NCBI GenBank assembly: GCA_019914995.1
Contig: CM034127.1
Span: 5,828,001-5,892,000, forward strand
Reading direction: 5' to 3'
Source: Acanthochlamys bracteata
Taxonomy: Eukaryota > Streptophyta > Magnoliopsida > Pandanales > Velloziaceae
Length of the DNA stretch: 64,000 bases
Positions 51,907-64,000 of this stretch are shown one piece after another. The notes under the pieces were generated by a model that saw only the letters and a list, made by a program, of their open reading frames with translations, was not told the DNA's origin and searched no databases. The translations under genes and the position numbers were made by a program. Each line of letters starts with the position of its first letter. Position 1 is the stretch's first letter.

Positions 51907-53492
51907 AGCTATAATTCATGGTGCTTTGCCTCATAAAAGAATTAGCTGAAATATCAGTCAGTTATCATTACTGTTGATTAGTTCAACAGACTACAGAGCA
52001 CTTGTTGAGAATAGAAAATGTAGCTAGCTAAAAACTAACTAAATAATTAGTCAGCTGATTGCATTTCTATATTGCCTAATAGAGTTTCTATATAAAGCAT
52101 TGCAAAAAGCAGCAGCAGTTGAGGGAGCTATTACTTATTCGTTCAAAAAATGCTTCTTTGAGGAGAATCATCATGTTATATTTAGAGCCAATTTCAAGTA
52201 TGATTCCACACACGATTGCAACTAATCTTTACAACTCATTTAGAAGGATATAGACATTACATATTTCAATAAGAAGATTAAATGGGTGATCATCAAGCTC
52301 AGAGTAATTAAAGAATAAGCAAGAAAAATCAATGATCTTCACTAGAAACTCGCTTGATCAACCAACTTTAAGACAATGTTTTCGTATGCTATAACCATTC
52401 TTTTGCCATAAAGTTTAGAAAACAAAGAGATCAACATACATGCTTTTAGATCTACACAACAAGTCCAATATGTATAGACAATATTGAGATGAAATCCACA
52501 TCAACAAGAGGCATTCAAATAAGTCATAAGCATTTCATGCTAAAGAGTCTCATTCAAATTTCATTCCTTTACAAGCTATGTTGCAGAAATCACTCCACAA
52601 CTAATATATTATCTTACTATAGTATTAATATCATACAATACAAATTACAGTGTTAGAGCTTCAACAAGAAACAAAAAGCAAGAGTTCAAGCTTGGGCCAC
52701 TGAAGAAGCTATATTGAGCTATTAACGATTGGAAGAGGCATGCCCTGAACTAATAGTTAATAGCCAAGCGAAGGAATTTGAATTAAACAAGAAGATCATC
52801 ATTATTAAGAGTATTAATTGAAATCACTAGACTAAGCACCAACAGAGTTGACACTTATCAAATCACCATTCCAGTAGCAACAAAATGGAAGAAACACTAA
52901 CCGAGATAAGGAAATTTTTGTTTGTCTACGGTGCAATTAGAAAGCTGGTCGAGAATTCAGAAGAAGACTGAGAAGAAAGAGAAACGGAAGGAAACTTGTA
53001 GAGAAACAGTGGAATTGTGGAGACGCCCACAATCCTATTTCGAGTAACAATATCCTGACCAAAAATCAAAACGCTTCTTTTACCCCACCTACTAACCTAA
53101 CACCTAAAGAGAACCAATTTCATGTAGTTGGACAGAAAATTCAATTGGAAAGAAAATTATGAAGAGACGGCGAGATAGTAAAAAATAAAAAATCGCCATA
53201 AGAGAAGAAGTTAATGAAGTTAAAAAATAAGATATTTCTCAATACCTAACCATCTCAGCAAATAGTCAACTGCTTCATCTGCTCGTTAATGAAGTCCGAT
53301 CACTGTTTGCACTTTTATGTCCTATCTATTTCTATTGACTTGTACGATAAAAAGGATCGTAATTTAACGTAATAGACTACGAAACTCTATAAAAGTTTTA
53401 AATTCTTATAAACTATTATATTGAGAGTGAGATGCATCAGGAAAGAATAAGTGATTCGGTAGAAATTTTCTCGATTATCCTTATAGGGATTA
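51907..53492. other. spacer with promoter-like and leader-like patches
   Basis: TCTATATAAAG at 52087-52097 is a good TATA box on the + strand in a context resembling a plant solo LTR (about 51995-52160), but LTR ends were not confirmed. At about 52900-53120 the minus strand is CT-rich like a plant leader. No coding sequence was recognised. Confidence 0.3.
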
Positions 53493-54415
53493 TGATAGAT
53501 ATATTTATCTATCCAAATATTATAAATAGAGAGGAAGAGATAGACAAAATAAACTAAAGAAAAATATTGAAACACAAAAGAGCTTTTGGATTATTGCTTT
53601 TCTCAATGCACTCAAATGCCGCGTACACTATTTTCATTTATAAGAATAAAAGATAACTGATCCAAAAAAATAGCTAATAAATAAATAACTGACTAATTCA
53701 TATACTAACAAATGTTGACTTGGTTTTATAGTTGTAAAAATCGGATAATTGGAAAATTATTCGGGTCAACGAGTCACGGGTTGACCCGTTGGATCAATAG
53801 GTTGAACCGTAATATCAAAAATACTAAAGCGTTAATGGTAGTGCCAACGTTTATTATTTCAAAAAAATAATAATAAATTTTTTTTTGTTAAAAGGCATAA
53901 AAGAAAAAATAAACTAACAAAAAAGATATAGAAAAACAAAAAAATATTTTAAATAATAAATTTCAAAAGAAATTCTTTGTTTTAAAATAATTTTATTATT
54001 TTTCTTATAATTTAACAAAATTAGTAATATAAAAACTTAAAAATCACTAATAATAAATATTTACAAATAAAATATAACAAATTTATTTTTTTGCATTATC
54101 ATATCCAAATATAAAATATAAACTATATATTATATTTCAATATAAGGCTACTAATAATTATTTTTGCATCAATATATCACAAATTTAAAATTTTTAAAAT
54201 TTAATTTAACCTGGCTCGATCTGGACGAGCGGGTCGAAGCGGGTCAGAACGGATCGATTGCATAAACGATTTTATTATAAACTCGGACCGATTTACGCTC
54301 AGGATAGACGATTTTCGGGTCGATCCGGACGGGCCGGTCCGGATTTTACAACTATGCTTGGTTTAAATCTAACAAACATTGATTAGATTTAATTAAATTA
54401 TAATATTGCCTCCCT
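53493..54415 (-). repeat. 3' LTR of the copia element, interrupted by a MITE
   Basis: It matches the other LTR in two parts, 53493-53726 and 54357-54415, with the inserted hAT-type element between. It starts TGATAGATATATTTATCTAT on the + strand; the outer end here reads ATTATAATA in place of ATTATAACA. Confidence 0.93.
53727..54356. mobile_element. hAT-type MITE nested in the copia LTR, 630 bp
   Basis: The ends TATAGTTGTAAAAATC and, inverted, CATAGTTGTAAAATCC are terminal inverted repeats. The 8-bp duplication CTTGGTTT flanks it exactly (53719-53726 and 54357-54364). The intact LTR at 58311-58582 shows the empty site (CTTAGTTTAAATC), which proves insertion after the copia element arrived. 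Subterminal GGGTC/GACCC words and an A/T core match the copy at 17293. Confidence 0.95.
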
Positions 54416-54440
54416 TAAACCAAGTCAGAAAGATTAGTCA
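54416..54440 (-). other. polypurine tract of the copia element
   Basis: Directly inside the 3' LTR the minus strand reads TTTAAGGGAGGCAAT, a purine-rich site for plus-strand priming. Confidence 0.75.
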
Positions 54441-57400
54441 TTCCAATCACATTCTTCAATTTGAGAAATGATTCAGACTTCAATGGATTTGTAAAAGTTT
54501 CTACAACTTGACAATCATTTGAACAATAGTCAATGCTGATTTGTTTCTCGATAACTAACTATCGTATTTTGTGATACTTGATATCTATGTGCTTGCTTCG
54601 ATCATGAAAAGACTGAATTTTTTGATAATGCAATTGCAAACTTGTTATCGCAGAAAATAGATGTAGGCGCATATTGTTGGTGTTGTAAAAATTTCATGAT
54701 TTTTCTCAACTAAATTGCTTGAGTAGCACAATTTGCTAATGCAATATATTCTGCTTCTGCTATTGAAAGTGCTATCACCTACTGCTTCTTTGAAGACCAA
54801 AAAAATATTGTTGAACAAAAATGAAAAGCACATCCTGATGTACTCTTTCTAATTTCAACATCTCCAGTCTAATCACTACGTGTATATCCAACAAGTTCCA
54901 CAACTTTATTAGTAAAATAAAATATTTCATCACTAATTGTAACTTTGACATATCTCAAAATTCACTTTACTGCAGCCCAATGTGATTCTTTTGGTTCCTA
55001 CATAAACTAGCTAAGTAAACCAACTCCAAAAAAAATATCAAACTTTGTAGCAACCAAATATCTCAAACTCCCAATTAAACTTTTATAGGCCGTAATATTC
55101 ACTTTTTTACCAACATCATCTCTGGAAAACTTCATCTTTTCAACCATAGAGTAAAATTGATTTGGAGTTCTCCATTCTGAACCTTTTCAAAATATCATTA
55201 GCATCTTCTTTTTATGAAATAAAAATACCATCATCTATCTGATCAATCTCAAGACTAAGAATATCGAAATATCATTAGCTGTCATTTCAAACTTACTAAT
55301 TAAAGCCTCACTGAATTCTTTAATTAACCTCACATTATTTTTAGTGAAAATGAGATCATCTACATAAAGACATACTATGAGAATATCACTAGATTTAGTG
55401 CATTTAACATATAAAGCATGCTCATATGGACATCGAAGAAAATCATGCTCAACAATATAAGAATCATTGCAACTATACTAAGCTCTCGGTAATTGTTTCA
55501 AGCCATAAAGAGTTTCTTTTACCTGTAAACCTTGTTCTCTTCTCCTTTCTTCACATATCCTGCAAGTTGCTCAACATATATTTCCTCTTCCAAAAAGCTA
55601 TTTAGAAAAGCAGACTCAATATTCATTTGATGTAGAGTTTCTAATTATTTTGAGCAGTAAGAGAAATAACCATACGCACTCTATCATGTCTACTTATTTG
55701 GAGCAAAAACTTCAAAATAATCAATACTTAGCTTTTGCTTGTAAACCTTCGCGTCTTGAAATGATCAATTTCATCATTAGACTTGTATTTTTATCTTGTA
55801 GACCCATTTTACTCTAACTGGTTTCTTTTCTAGAGGTAATTTAATCAACTCCCAAGTCTCAAGCATCATTCTTTTCAATGGTATGAATTTCTTCACCAAT
55901 CGTCTTTAGTCAGTGAGTTTCTGTAACAGCATCCTCAAAATATATAAGATCACAATCTGCAAAAATAGCAAGCTGAACAATTTCTTCATCAAACGGTTCA
56001 TTATCATTATTCAACACATAATCTTGCAAGTGCGTTGGTAAGTGTCTCTCGCGTTGTGATCTTGGAGTTTATGGTGTAGGCTACGAATGAGATTGAACAC
56101 CATCTGAAAGGCTGCTCATCAAAAATATTACTTGGAGTAACAAGAACAACAATTGACTTCTCTGCTTTGTTAGACCAATCACAAACATTGTATTCATAAA
56201 AAATGAGATTACAGCTTATAACAACTTTCTTAATCTCAAAATTATATAGTTTATCAACTTTAGATGTGTCCTTATAACCATTAAAGGTCGAGGTGTCTGA
56301 TAGATGGTCTTCTCCCACTTCATGCTTCCTAAAGTGTCTTATCTCGAAAGCTACTTGTTGTACACCTATTCAACACATAAACAGCAGAAATAACTTCTGC
56401 ACAAAACTATTGTGGCATATTTTTAGACTTCAACGTACATCTTAACATATCCATGATAGTGTATCTAGCTGTCATTTGATGTTAAATATCATTCTTCTTT
56501 AAAAATTCATTAGAAACAGTGTATTCTGTATCTCTATCAGTTCTTAAAATTTTGATTTCAAAACCACTTTATTTTTCAACAAAAGCTTAAACTGTGAGAA
56601 AGCATCATATGCATCTGATTTTTGCCGCAACAAGTAAATCCAAGTTTTTCAACACAAATCATTAATACATATAGCAAAGTACTTACTACCTCTATTTGAT
56701 GGAACTTCCAATGAGCACAAATTTGAATGAATAATCTCCAATGGCTTCGTGGCTCTCTAAGACTTGCCTACGAAAAATAGTTCTCTATGCTTCTTCCCAA
56801 TCAAACATATCTCACAAACACAACTAGAAATGTCAACAATAGGCAAATCTGAAACAAGCTTCTTTCTTGCTAGTTAATTTAATCCAGAGAAATAAAAAAT
56901 ACCCAAACGCATATGCCATAATCAATTATAATAAGAAATTACAGAATTAAACCAAGAAAGAATTCTAAGTTGAAGTACCAATAAAAATAGACGATTTTGA
57001 GTCATATTTATCTTAGCTATCAATTGTCTTTTTACATTTGTGACGGTACAACGCTGCTAAATAATGCAAATTTTATATCCTTTTTCTGACAATTGATCTA
57101 TACTAAACAAATTTTGGTGCAAATCAGGAACACAGTAGACATCAAATATAAAATTACGAGTACCATCTTTCAACTGAATAAAGAATTTATTTTTTAAAAA
57201 AATGGGTACTTTTAACTTATTGTCAAATGAAACCTCTGACCAGACTGATTCATTCAACTAAACAAATAATTCTTTTCTTCCACACACATGGTTACTATAT
57301 TCAGTATATGAAACTCATATGTTCTCATCTGTAGGTAAGACATTATTTGTCAAAAGTAAAATTTCAGAGTTATTAGAGTTTTCACCAGTTTGATTTTCAG

Positions 57401-58291
57401 CAACATTTACCTGATTGCCACGATTGTCGAATTTATTATATATGCTATATTGTGTCCATACATTCAACAATTTAAACAATAAGATAGAAACTTATCCTGT
57501 TTTGTATTGTCTCCACCTTTTCCTTGACTTGAGTGATTACTATGTCATCTTCCTCTATATCCTCCTGTTTCTCTTCCATGATTTCTACTCGATCCTCCTT
57601 CTCTTTGACTAGATTCAGCCGCATTTAGAGTGACTTGACTCTTCAAAGCTTCTTCTGCTTGTGGTTCTAACTTTGTCGCGATCCTTTCATATGACTTTCT
57701 AACATGCTTTTTGAATTTTACAACTGTCAGGAGTTCAGTATCATGTGATTCTTGAACGGAAGCAACCACATGATCATACTTCAATGGTAAAGTTAGAAGA
57801 ACTTTCTCAACCACTGCATCATCACCAATTTTGTCTCCGTATAATCTCATCCTACTGATAAGTTCAATAAGACAACAAATACTGTTCAACTGTCTCTGTA
57901 GAAGTTATCTCACATCGATCATACAATCTTCGCATCGACTGTAACCTGGGCTTTTGTGCCCGATCAACTCTTTTGTATGACAACTCTAAAATGTTCCACG
58001 CCTCCTTCGCCGAATGAGTATTGGCTATCTAACTAAAGATTCAATAATCAACACCTTGGTGAATTTGTCCCAACGCGAGTGATTTCGGCATTGAGAGTTT
58101 GCATCAGCTTCATCTGGAAGACCCGGACCAACAAAGCTTCAAAAATTTTGAGCTTTTAAATACATGATCACCATAATTTACCAATAATTGTAATCAAGTT
58201 TTCCATCTAATTTGGGATCGTACCAAACAATATTAAAATTGTTTGTCATATTTACAACTAAAAATAAAATATTTTAGGGCTAGACGATTAA

Positions 58292-58310
58292 CTAGCTCTG
58301 ATATCAATTT
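58292..58310 (-). other. primer binding site of the copia element
   Basis: Just inside the 5' LTR the minus strand reads TTGATATCAGAGCTAGTT. This is one base off the usual TGGTATCAGAGC, complementary to the 3' end of initiator tRNA-Met. Confidence 0.85.
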
Positions 58311-58582
58311 GATAGATATATTTATCTATCCAAGTATTATAAATAGAGAGGACGAGAAAAACAAAAATGGACTAAAAAAATGTTGAAACACAAAGAGCTT
58401 TTCGATTGTTGTTTTTCTCAATGCACTCAAATACCTCGTACACTATTCCTATTTATAAGAATGAAAGATAACAGATCCAAGGAAATAACTAATAAACAAC
58501 TAACTAACCAGTTCATATGCTAACAAATATTAACTTAGTTTAAATCTAACAAACATTGATTATATTTAATCAAATTATAACA
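58311..58582 (-). repeat. 5' LTR of the copia element, 272 bp
   Basis: On the minus strand it starts TGTTATAATTTGATT and ends TATCTATCA, the TG…CA form. It aligns with both parts of the interrupted LTR at 53493-54415 with scattered substitutions, indicating an old insertion. Confidence 0.95.
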
Positions 58583-58587
58583 GATTA

Positions 58588-60819
58588 TATGGTGCAGCAT
58601 GAAGAGACTAGGGGAGTGCAAGAGACTACAGTTGAGTTTTCCTAGGTGAGAGAATTCCATTGAGATGAAAGCCTTTGGGTGAAATGTAGAGTCTCAGTAT
58701 AGCGACTTACGAAAATATAGTGAATATTATTCGAATTAGAATGGTCATGGATATAGGCTGAATTTGCGATCATCAATTTTAAAATTTTTCGCCTGCGTCT
58801 ATGCTCATAGTGCTTTGATTTTCATTACATAAAAATAACATCACAAGCTATATTGCTGGTTCAATGATTGGTTAGCCTATTATTTGACGTAATCTTAAGT
58901 GCATTAAAGTAGCAGATAAAGCAGTCATTTGATTTACTACCGCATGTACACTATATCGAATGAAACAAAACTCGTTGAAAAAATAAGCAACTACTTTAGT
59001 TATTATTTTCTATTTATTTGGTTATTCATTTTTACAAAATAGAAGATCGTCCTGACAATCAATCGGTATTTGGAAGTGAATCTGCTCTGATTATAAAGAA
59101 CGAATATATTAAGTAAACCAGCGGCACAACAACTCATCTGACTTATTTACTATTTTGCTATTGTTTTGTACAAAATTTTGAAGTTAATTTAGTTTTTAAC
59201 CTAATTCACCGCTCTCCTTTGAGTTGATTGAGAATGTGTTCTAACAAATACTAGCCCCACACAAGGATCCATCAATACTTATAGGAAGAATAGCAACCAG
59301 AAGAGGCAACCAATCTTCATGGTACCAACATTCATTAATCATCTGTCAAAAAGAAAGTCTGGATGCAAGTAGTTGGATATTGGTTACTAGCCATTGGCAG
59401 CGGCTAGTAGCAAATGCTCTAGAGCTAGTTAATTGGGCTGGAGAGGCCCAGTGGATGCACCAAAGTGCGTTTTCGGATCCGCGACAACAGCAGCAATTGT
59501 GGGAAATGCGAGGGCACCCGTATTGCTTTTGCATCATGTATCTCTAATAAGTTATATCTGCTAATCGAATTTGCTTCACTTGGCATGTTCCCGAAGCTCA
59601 TGGACATGCCCAAACGGCAAAAACATCCAAAGAAAACCCCCAAAAGACACATTCATTAGTTAGTAAGGCTGACCAAATAGATAGATATGTATAGGATGCA
59701 TTCTGTCTTCTATACTCCTCGATAATCAAAGATAGAAAGATTTGGTAATGTTTTCTGAATTTTTGTAACCAGGCAGTAAGAAACAAAAATGAAAGGTCGT
59801 TTTCGTACATGGACTGGGGCCAAGTCTCACATGCACTGCTGTAGTAAGTGATGCGGAGACTCGACGTGAGCCGCCTGCCTACTTTAATGAAGTTGGCTAT
59901 ACCCTGGTTTATATAACGATTTGTTTCGGATTGGTTGGTTTGAAATATGTTCGTTATCTTGATGTACAACAAGTCACGAGTAGTGTTGTTATTTGTTACT
60001 AATCACAAATAATGGAGGCACTTGATATTTGGAAGGTTGGCGAACTATGGCATAGATTAGAATGTGAGTGCCAATCTTCTACACAACAATATCATTTGCT
60101 GCTCATGAATTCAATTCAGAGTGATGTACAACTATGATATTGAATTGCTAACGAGTTTGACTGGTAACTAGCTGGATTCATTAACAACCGAAAAAGAAGA
60201 AGGTAAAAAAGTTGACTGCAAGGACAAAAATGAGATTCAACATTTGTTTGCAAGGAAGTCCAACCTGGAGACGAGCATGTTAGATTTAAAGTCTATTACA
60301 CAACCGTACTGCTATGCTATAAGCGCAACTTAAAAAAGTTTTTACAAACAAATTTTGGTTCACCTTAATAAGCCCACTGGCCATGGTAATCATCTTAATC
60401 TAATCCTCAAAATCATACTATTTCGTCGGTAACTTTAATCTGCAGGTACAACAGTGACTCGGTTCACAAAAACTAAAATTAGAAAACATAATAGAAAAAA
60501 ACCCTAACTTGTGGTTTGAATTAAAATTGTGACCTGAATTACAATTGAACCCGAAATGGTAGTTGGGCTTCAGATCGCAGTTCCACATTAGATTGGCATA
60601 TAGATAGGCCACAATTGGGTCGTATGCCCACAGTACATTCGTAACAAAATTAAAATTCCTGTGGAAAAAAATCAATCGGGACACTTTTCAAGTTACAGCA
60701 CAACCATTCCTATCCATCTTACAGGTAGTAAGTAGCTATTGCAGCAGAGAGCATACAGAAATTTAATACGCTCTGTCTAAATAAAAGAAAACCAGGCTAG
60801 CACGTTCAATTGAAATATT
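58588..60819. other. spacer
   Basis: Balanced to AT-rich sequence with only short overlapping open frames on both strands near 59350-59970. No gene family, RNA or repeat was recognised. Confidence 0.35.
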
Positions 60820-61068
60820 TGGGGATATTTGGCTAAATTGTTTTATTAGTTAAATTTTAATTTAATTTATATTATATTTTTTAATAAACTTTTTATAATA
60901 TTTTATAGAAATTTAATATTTAGAAAGTAAAAAGAAAATTCCAATAAAATTTTATTATTTCATATTCTTGTTAATTTTTGAATTGAAAAATATAATTTAT
61001 TTTAAATAATTATAAAATAATTTTTGTTTTGAATTTTTTTATTTAAAAAATACTTCCAAATATCCTTT
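60820..61068. mobile_element. AT-rich MITE-like element
   Basis: TTGGGGATATTTGGCTAAATT on the left faces, inverted, AAAGGATATTTGGAAGTATT on the right. Both share GGATATTTGG around an A/T core. Confidence 0.5.
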
Positions 61069-63429
61069 CTATATATATCATACCGCGCCGACATGCACGC
61101 ATATATGCTTGCGGCTTCTTTTTGGTATATGCAATATAATAGTCGAAGAAGCTGCATATATATATATATACATCAAGCTACATATACATTAGTCCCTTTA
61201 TAATATATACTTCTGTTATGTATAAGAGAAAGTTATTACCAAACATTTCATCTATAAATCTTACGAAGAAAGAAGAAAGAGGGTCCATGGATGGAATGGA
61301 TTGGATGGAGTAGAGAAATAAAGAATCACATCACATCCACATGGTCCGCCGGCGCCGAAGACTGAAATTTCACATGGAATATCTTTGGCTTCTCCTGATT
61401 ATATCTTTTTGAGAGTCTGCTTGCTTGCTTGTGCTTCTTGTTGCATTCCCCCATGTCACATGTCCATGTGGTTTCAGGCTTTCAGCAAGCCAAACAAATT
61501 CAGCAGCTAAATTATATGGTCGTTTAATTGTTCATATCAATCAGAAGGCAGCAGAAAAAATGCATGCAATAATGTATACAAAACAAATACCAGAAAGGTG
61601 TCTGCAAAAATCCAGTTAGTGCTCATGAAGCTATTCCTTGCATGCATGACAATCAAGGTCATCACATAGGGTTCCATGCATGCAAACACTTTCTTACAGT
61701 TGAAACAATTAATCTCTCAAACTCCGTTCACATATATCATTAACCGAAAATATTCATTCATGCATATATGTATAGTTATATATTGACTTTGAATATTGAA
61801 GTAATGAAGTTAATCTGCAAATGAAATAGGCATGCAAATGAAAATCGGTGGGTACTATTTCTTCAAGCAATACAAATCTAGCTCAAATCCATATGCACCC
61901 AGATCAAGAATTAGTGTCTTGAATTAACACAGTTTGCTGTTTATGAAGATTAAAAGAAATTATACATACGCAATTAAACCCTTGCATGAAAACCAAGCAT
62001 TGGAACAATGAATGAAAAGGAATACATGTGCTTGACAGAGAATTCAAATGATTCAGTTCCATGTAGCCATGATTGCAAGAACAACCTTTAATGCTTTGAA
62101 GGAGGTAAAAGAGATCGATATATACATACCTTCAGCTGCCGTACAATGGCTAAACCATATATGATTGTTCATCAAGAAGTAAAACTTGTATCCTTTCTCT
62201 TTAAGCAAATGATCATTTTTTTTGGAATACGTATAACCACGACAAAAGCAATTACAAGCGAAAAAGAAACATCTAAATACTCACATCAACCCCATTTTGG
62301 CTATAGCTCATAGAGTACTTTTAACTTGTTCGTGGATATATATATTGAGTTAAGGAGTTCTTAAACCTATTGCAAGCATGTCAAGTTCAAGTTGTTTCAT
62401 GTCATTGCAACAACTAACCTACATGTAATTAACATATAAATGAAGTAATGCTTTGTATGGTTGGTCTTAGCTATAGAAAGTAATTGAAATAGCAAGGAGA
62501 TCAAACAAAAAGGGGGGAAAAAACCAAGGTACCATTTTCACTAGACTAATAAGCCTTATCATATGAATGATGAGGTTGTCTACATTTATTTTTCTGTGAA
62601 AAACATAAACATCAGAAAATTTTTATACATGGCCGCCAATCCAATTCCAACTCTCAAAGTTTACTCTAAGTTATATATTACGTGCAGGTTTTCAATCCGT
62701 TGATATAGAAGAATCCTCGCATAACAAACAGTCCCAAGCCTAGAATAAAAACAAATCGGGTTGGAACTATATTGGTCGCATCCAAAAAAAATGATATAGA
62801 TTCTTTTCATAATTATGCTATAACAGAATATAATGATACAGAAGGATCTTGTAGTCCACAATACCTAATGGATTAAGATATTAGTTGCTTGGTTATAGAG
62901 AGAATCCAAAACAACATAGAGGTGAAAACACTCTTCTTAATTTCCTCCTAATTCTCTGACTAAATAGCCAACAAAAATAGAGGAAAAAACATTCTTCTTT
63001 CCTCCCACTCTCTTCAAAAAGTTCCAATTAAAGATAGCCTAACGAAAAAGACAACGAATTAGCTAGGATGAATCTTAGGAGACATCTTCTCATGATATAT
63101 TAATACAAGAAGATGGTTTTGTATTTTTCAGAAACAGATGCTTTTGTAATTCAGCAGCGGGACGTTTACATATACTAACAATCAATATTCTGCTATATAT
63201 ACCATTCTAGCTAGCATAGATTTTGTAATATCTAACGTGGCTATAAATTAACTTTAATAATTCCCCTTATACATAATACAATGTTTATAAACTTGGGATA
63301 ATATGCATAGGTTATTCAAACAATAAAAATACATTAAAAAACAAATTAAGATGAAATAAATCTTACAGTGGGAGAAAAGGTAGGAAGCTGAACTTGTAGC
63401 AGATGAACATTTGCTGTATATATTTTCAT
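61069..63429 (-). other. region downstream of MIR172, possible primary-transcript tail
   Basis: No protein gene was recognised. Many CATGCA (RY-type) words occur, for example near 61640-61680, plus a (TA)n run near 61158. Part may be transcribed as the 3' portion of the MIR172 primary transcript, which can be long and spliced in plants, but the sequence does not show where it ends. Confidence 0.35.
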
Positions 63430-63558
63430 AGTCGATAATTGTTAGTGCAGCATCATCAAGATTCTCATCAGTGCAAGACCAAATAGCTCGATTGCTAGCT
63501 AGGCATTGCAAAATTGATCATGTGAATCTTGATAATGCTGCGCCGACAAAGATCGACT
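63430..63558 (-). ncRNA. MIR172: MIR172 precursor hairpin
   Basis: On the minus strand the 3' arm contains AGAATCTTGATGATGCTGCA (63465-63446), identical to the first 20 bases of mature miR172; base 21 is C. The 5' arm (63541-63521) carries a miR172*-like sequence, GCAGCATTATCAAGATTCAC followed by A. The two pair over 18 positions with one G-U wobble. The stem continues below the duplex through weaker pairs and a 7-bp block, AGTCGAT (63558-63552) with ATCGACT (63436-63430). The loop side is about 55 nt. Star on the 5' arm and mature on the 3' arm is the arrangement of all plant MIR172 genes. miR172 represses AP2-like transcription factors (AP2, TOE) in flowering time and floral identity. Confidence 0.95.
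63445..63465 (-). ncRNA. mature miR172 (21 nt)
   Basis: The position of the mature strand is inferred from the family: it starts AGAATC and is 21 nt long. The last base (C) differs from the usual U or G; the exact 3' end cannot be known without small-RNA reads. Confidence 0.88.
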
Positions 63559-63734
63559 GGTTTGGGTTTGTGATTGATCTCTTGATACTTGCCTGGGAAA
63601 TTAATATATGATCAAAAACAAAACGTAAAACTTCAAGGTAAGATGCGTTCATAATCATATCAAAGGAAACCTTTCTTGTTTACTCTCTAACCTGTTATCT
63701 AGCTAGCTACTTCAGTTTTAGAACATTTCTTGTT

Positions 63735-63746
63735 GATTATATAGGG
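63735..63746 (-). promoter_or_regulatory. candidate TATA box for MIR172
   Basis: On the minus strand CCCTATATAATC lies about 180 nt upstream of the hairpin. A start near 63705 would give a hairpin close to the 5' end of the primary transcript, as is common. Other starts beyond the window edge are possible. Confidence 0.45.
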
Positions 63747-64000
63747 AAGAAAGAAGAATTTAAAGCACAATTAAATAGGACAACCATCAACAATTTTTTG
63801 TATATCACATCCTAGTACTTGATTAAGAATCTCTATAGAAATAAGAAACTTAAGGAGATGGGAATAACAAACTATACCTAGTTCTTCATTTCTGTGAAGA
63901 AATCAAAATACAAGGAATTTAAAACACATGAGTTTCATGTACTTATCTCTATCTAGTACAAGAAAAGTCATTTAGAAAATATTGAAAACAACAGAGAGGA
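63747..64000 (-). promoter_or_regulatory. putative MIR172 upstream region
   Basis: AT-rich sequence to the window edge; no element beyond the TATA candidate could be named. Confidence 0.3.

Larger units (their letters stand above)
53493..58582 (-). mobile_element. Ty1/copia LTR retrotransposon, decayed, both LTRs present
   Basis: The element is bounded by LTRs and a 5-bp target duplication GATTA (53488-53492 and 58583-58587). On the minus strand the order is LTR (58582-58311), primer site, gag, protease, integrase, reverse transcriptase, RNase H, polypurine tract, LTR (54415-53493), which is the copia order. Gag shows LLTLPLKYDHVVASVQES (about 57797-57744). The protease region has SVWSEVSF and FDVYCVPDLHQNLFSIDQLS. 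Integrase has CEICLIGKKHRELF. RT has YVDDLIFTKNN near 55366. RNase H has ALSIAEAEYIALAN with a stop soon after. Many frameshifts and stops make it inactive. Without the nested insert it is about 4.5 kb, a normal copia size. Confidence 0.95.

Noticed and set aside
51995..52160. Possible solo LTR with TATA box TCTATATAAAG.
   Set aside because: No TG…CA ends or target duplication could be fixed, so it is noted only within the spacer entry.
59346..59972. Several overlapping open frames on both strands.
   Set aside because: They overlap one another, lack splice or promoter context and show no family features.
63254..63511. Minus-strand open frame of 85 residues overlapping the MIR172 hairpin, conceivably a miRNA-encoded peptide.
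   Set aside because: It runs through the mature miRNA itself and its start lies in the loop; nothing supports translation.

Overview
The window is nuclear DNA from a flowering plant, most likely a eudicot. Genes have many introns, splice sites and leaders are plant-like, AT-rich spacers are crowded with small DNA transposons, and every recognised gene belongs to a plant family. I could not name the species. All similarity calls come from reading translations and comparing them with family knowledge; nothing was searched.

Layout. (1) 0.7-9.4 kb, + strand: an intact receptor-like cytoplasmic kinase of the PCRK1/PCRK2 type, five coding exons after a 2.6-kb leader intron. A decayed LINE lies in its second intron, which starts with GC instead of GT. 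(2) 9.4-11.9 kb: spacer with three short transposons. (3) 12.4-14.1 kb, - strand: a pseudogene of nuclear adenylate kinase 6 (AK6) that kept its introns. (4) 14.2-19.2 kb: repeat-rich spacer. (5) 19.2-27.5 kb, + strand: an intact LPA1-type P-loop kinase gene, seven coding exons, 747 residues. (6) 29.4-32.0 kb, + strand: a decayed plastid sigma factor gene, SIG6-like, again with introns. (7) 32-36 kb: spacer, transposons and short repeats. (8) 36.7-38.4 kb, - strand: a probable transcription unit of unknown product with a TATA box and telo-box. (9) 39.4-45.4 kb, - strand: an intact AVT1-type vacuolar amino acid transporter gene, twelve coding exons, 578 residues. It has a 24-nt and a 20-nt exon and a U12-type AT-AC intron. 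(10) 47.7-51.9 kb: local duplications, including a ~1.5-kb direct repeat in two copies. (11) 53.5-58.6 kb, - strand: a dead Ty1/copia element with both LTRs and a 5-bp target duplication; one LTR is interrupted by a hAT-type MITE with its own 8-bp duplication. (12) 63.4-63.6 kb, - strand: a MIR172 precursor hairpin.

The genes do not form a pathway: an immune-type kinase, a phytate-related kinase, an amino acid transporter and a flowering-time microRNA sit side by side as is usual in plant chromosomes. I did not find a clearly new biological system. The items most worth checking are the MIR172 locus, the U12 intron beside a 20-nt exon, the two intron-bearing pseudogenes, the ~1.5-kb duplicated unit carrying a coiled-coil-like frame, and the unassigned minus-strand unit near 37-38 kb.
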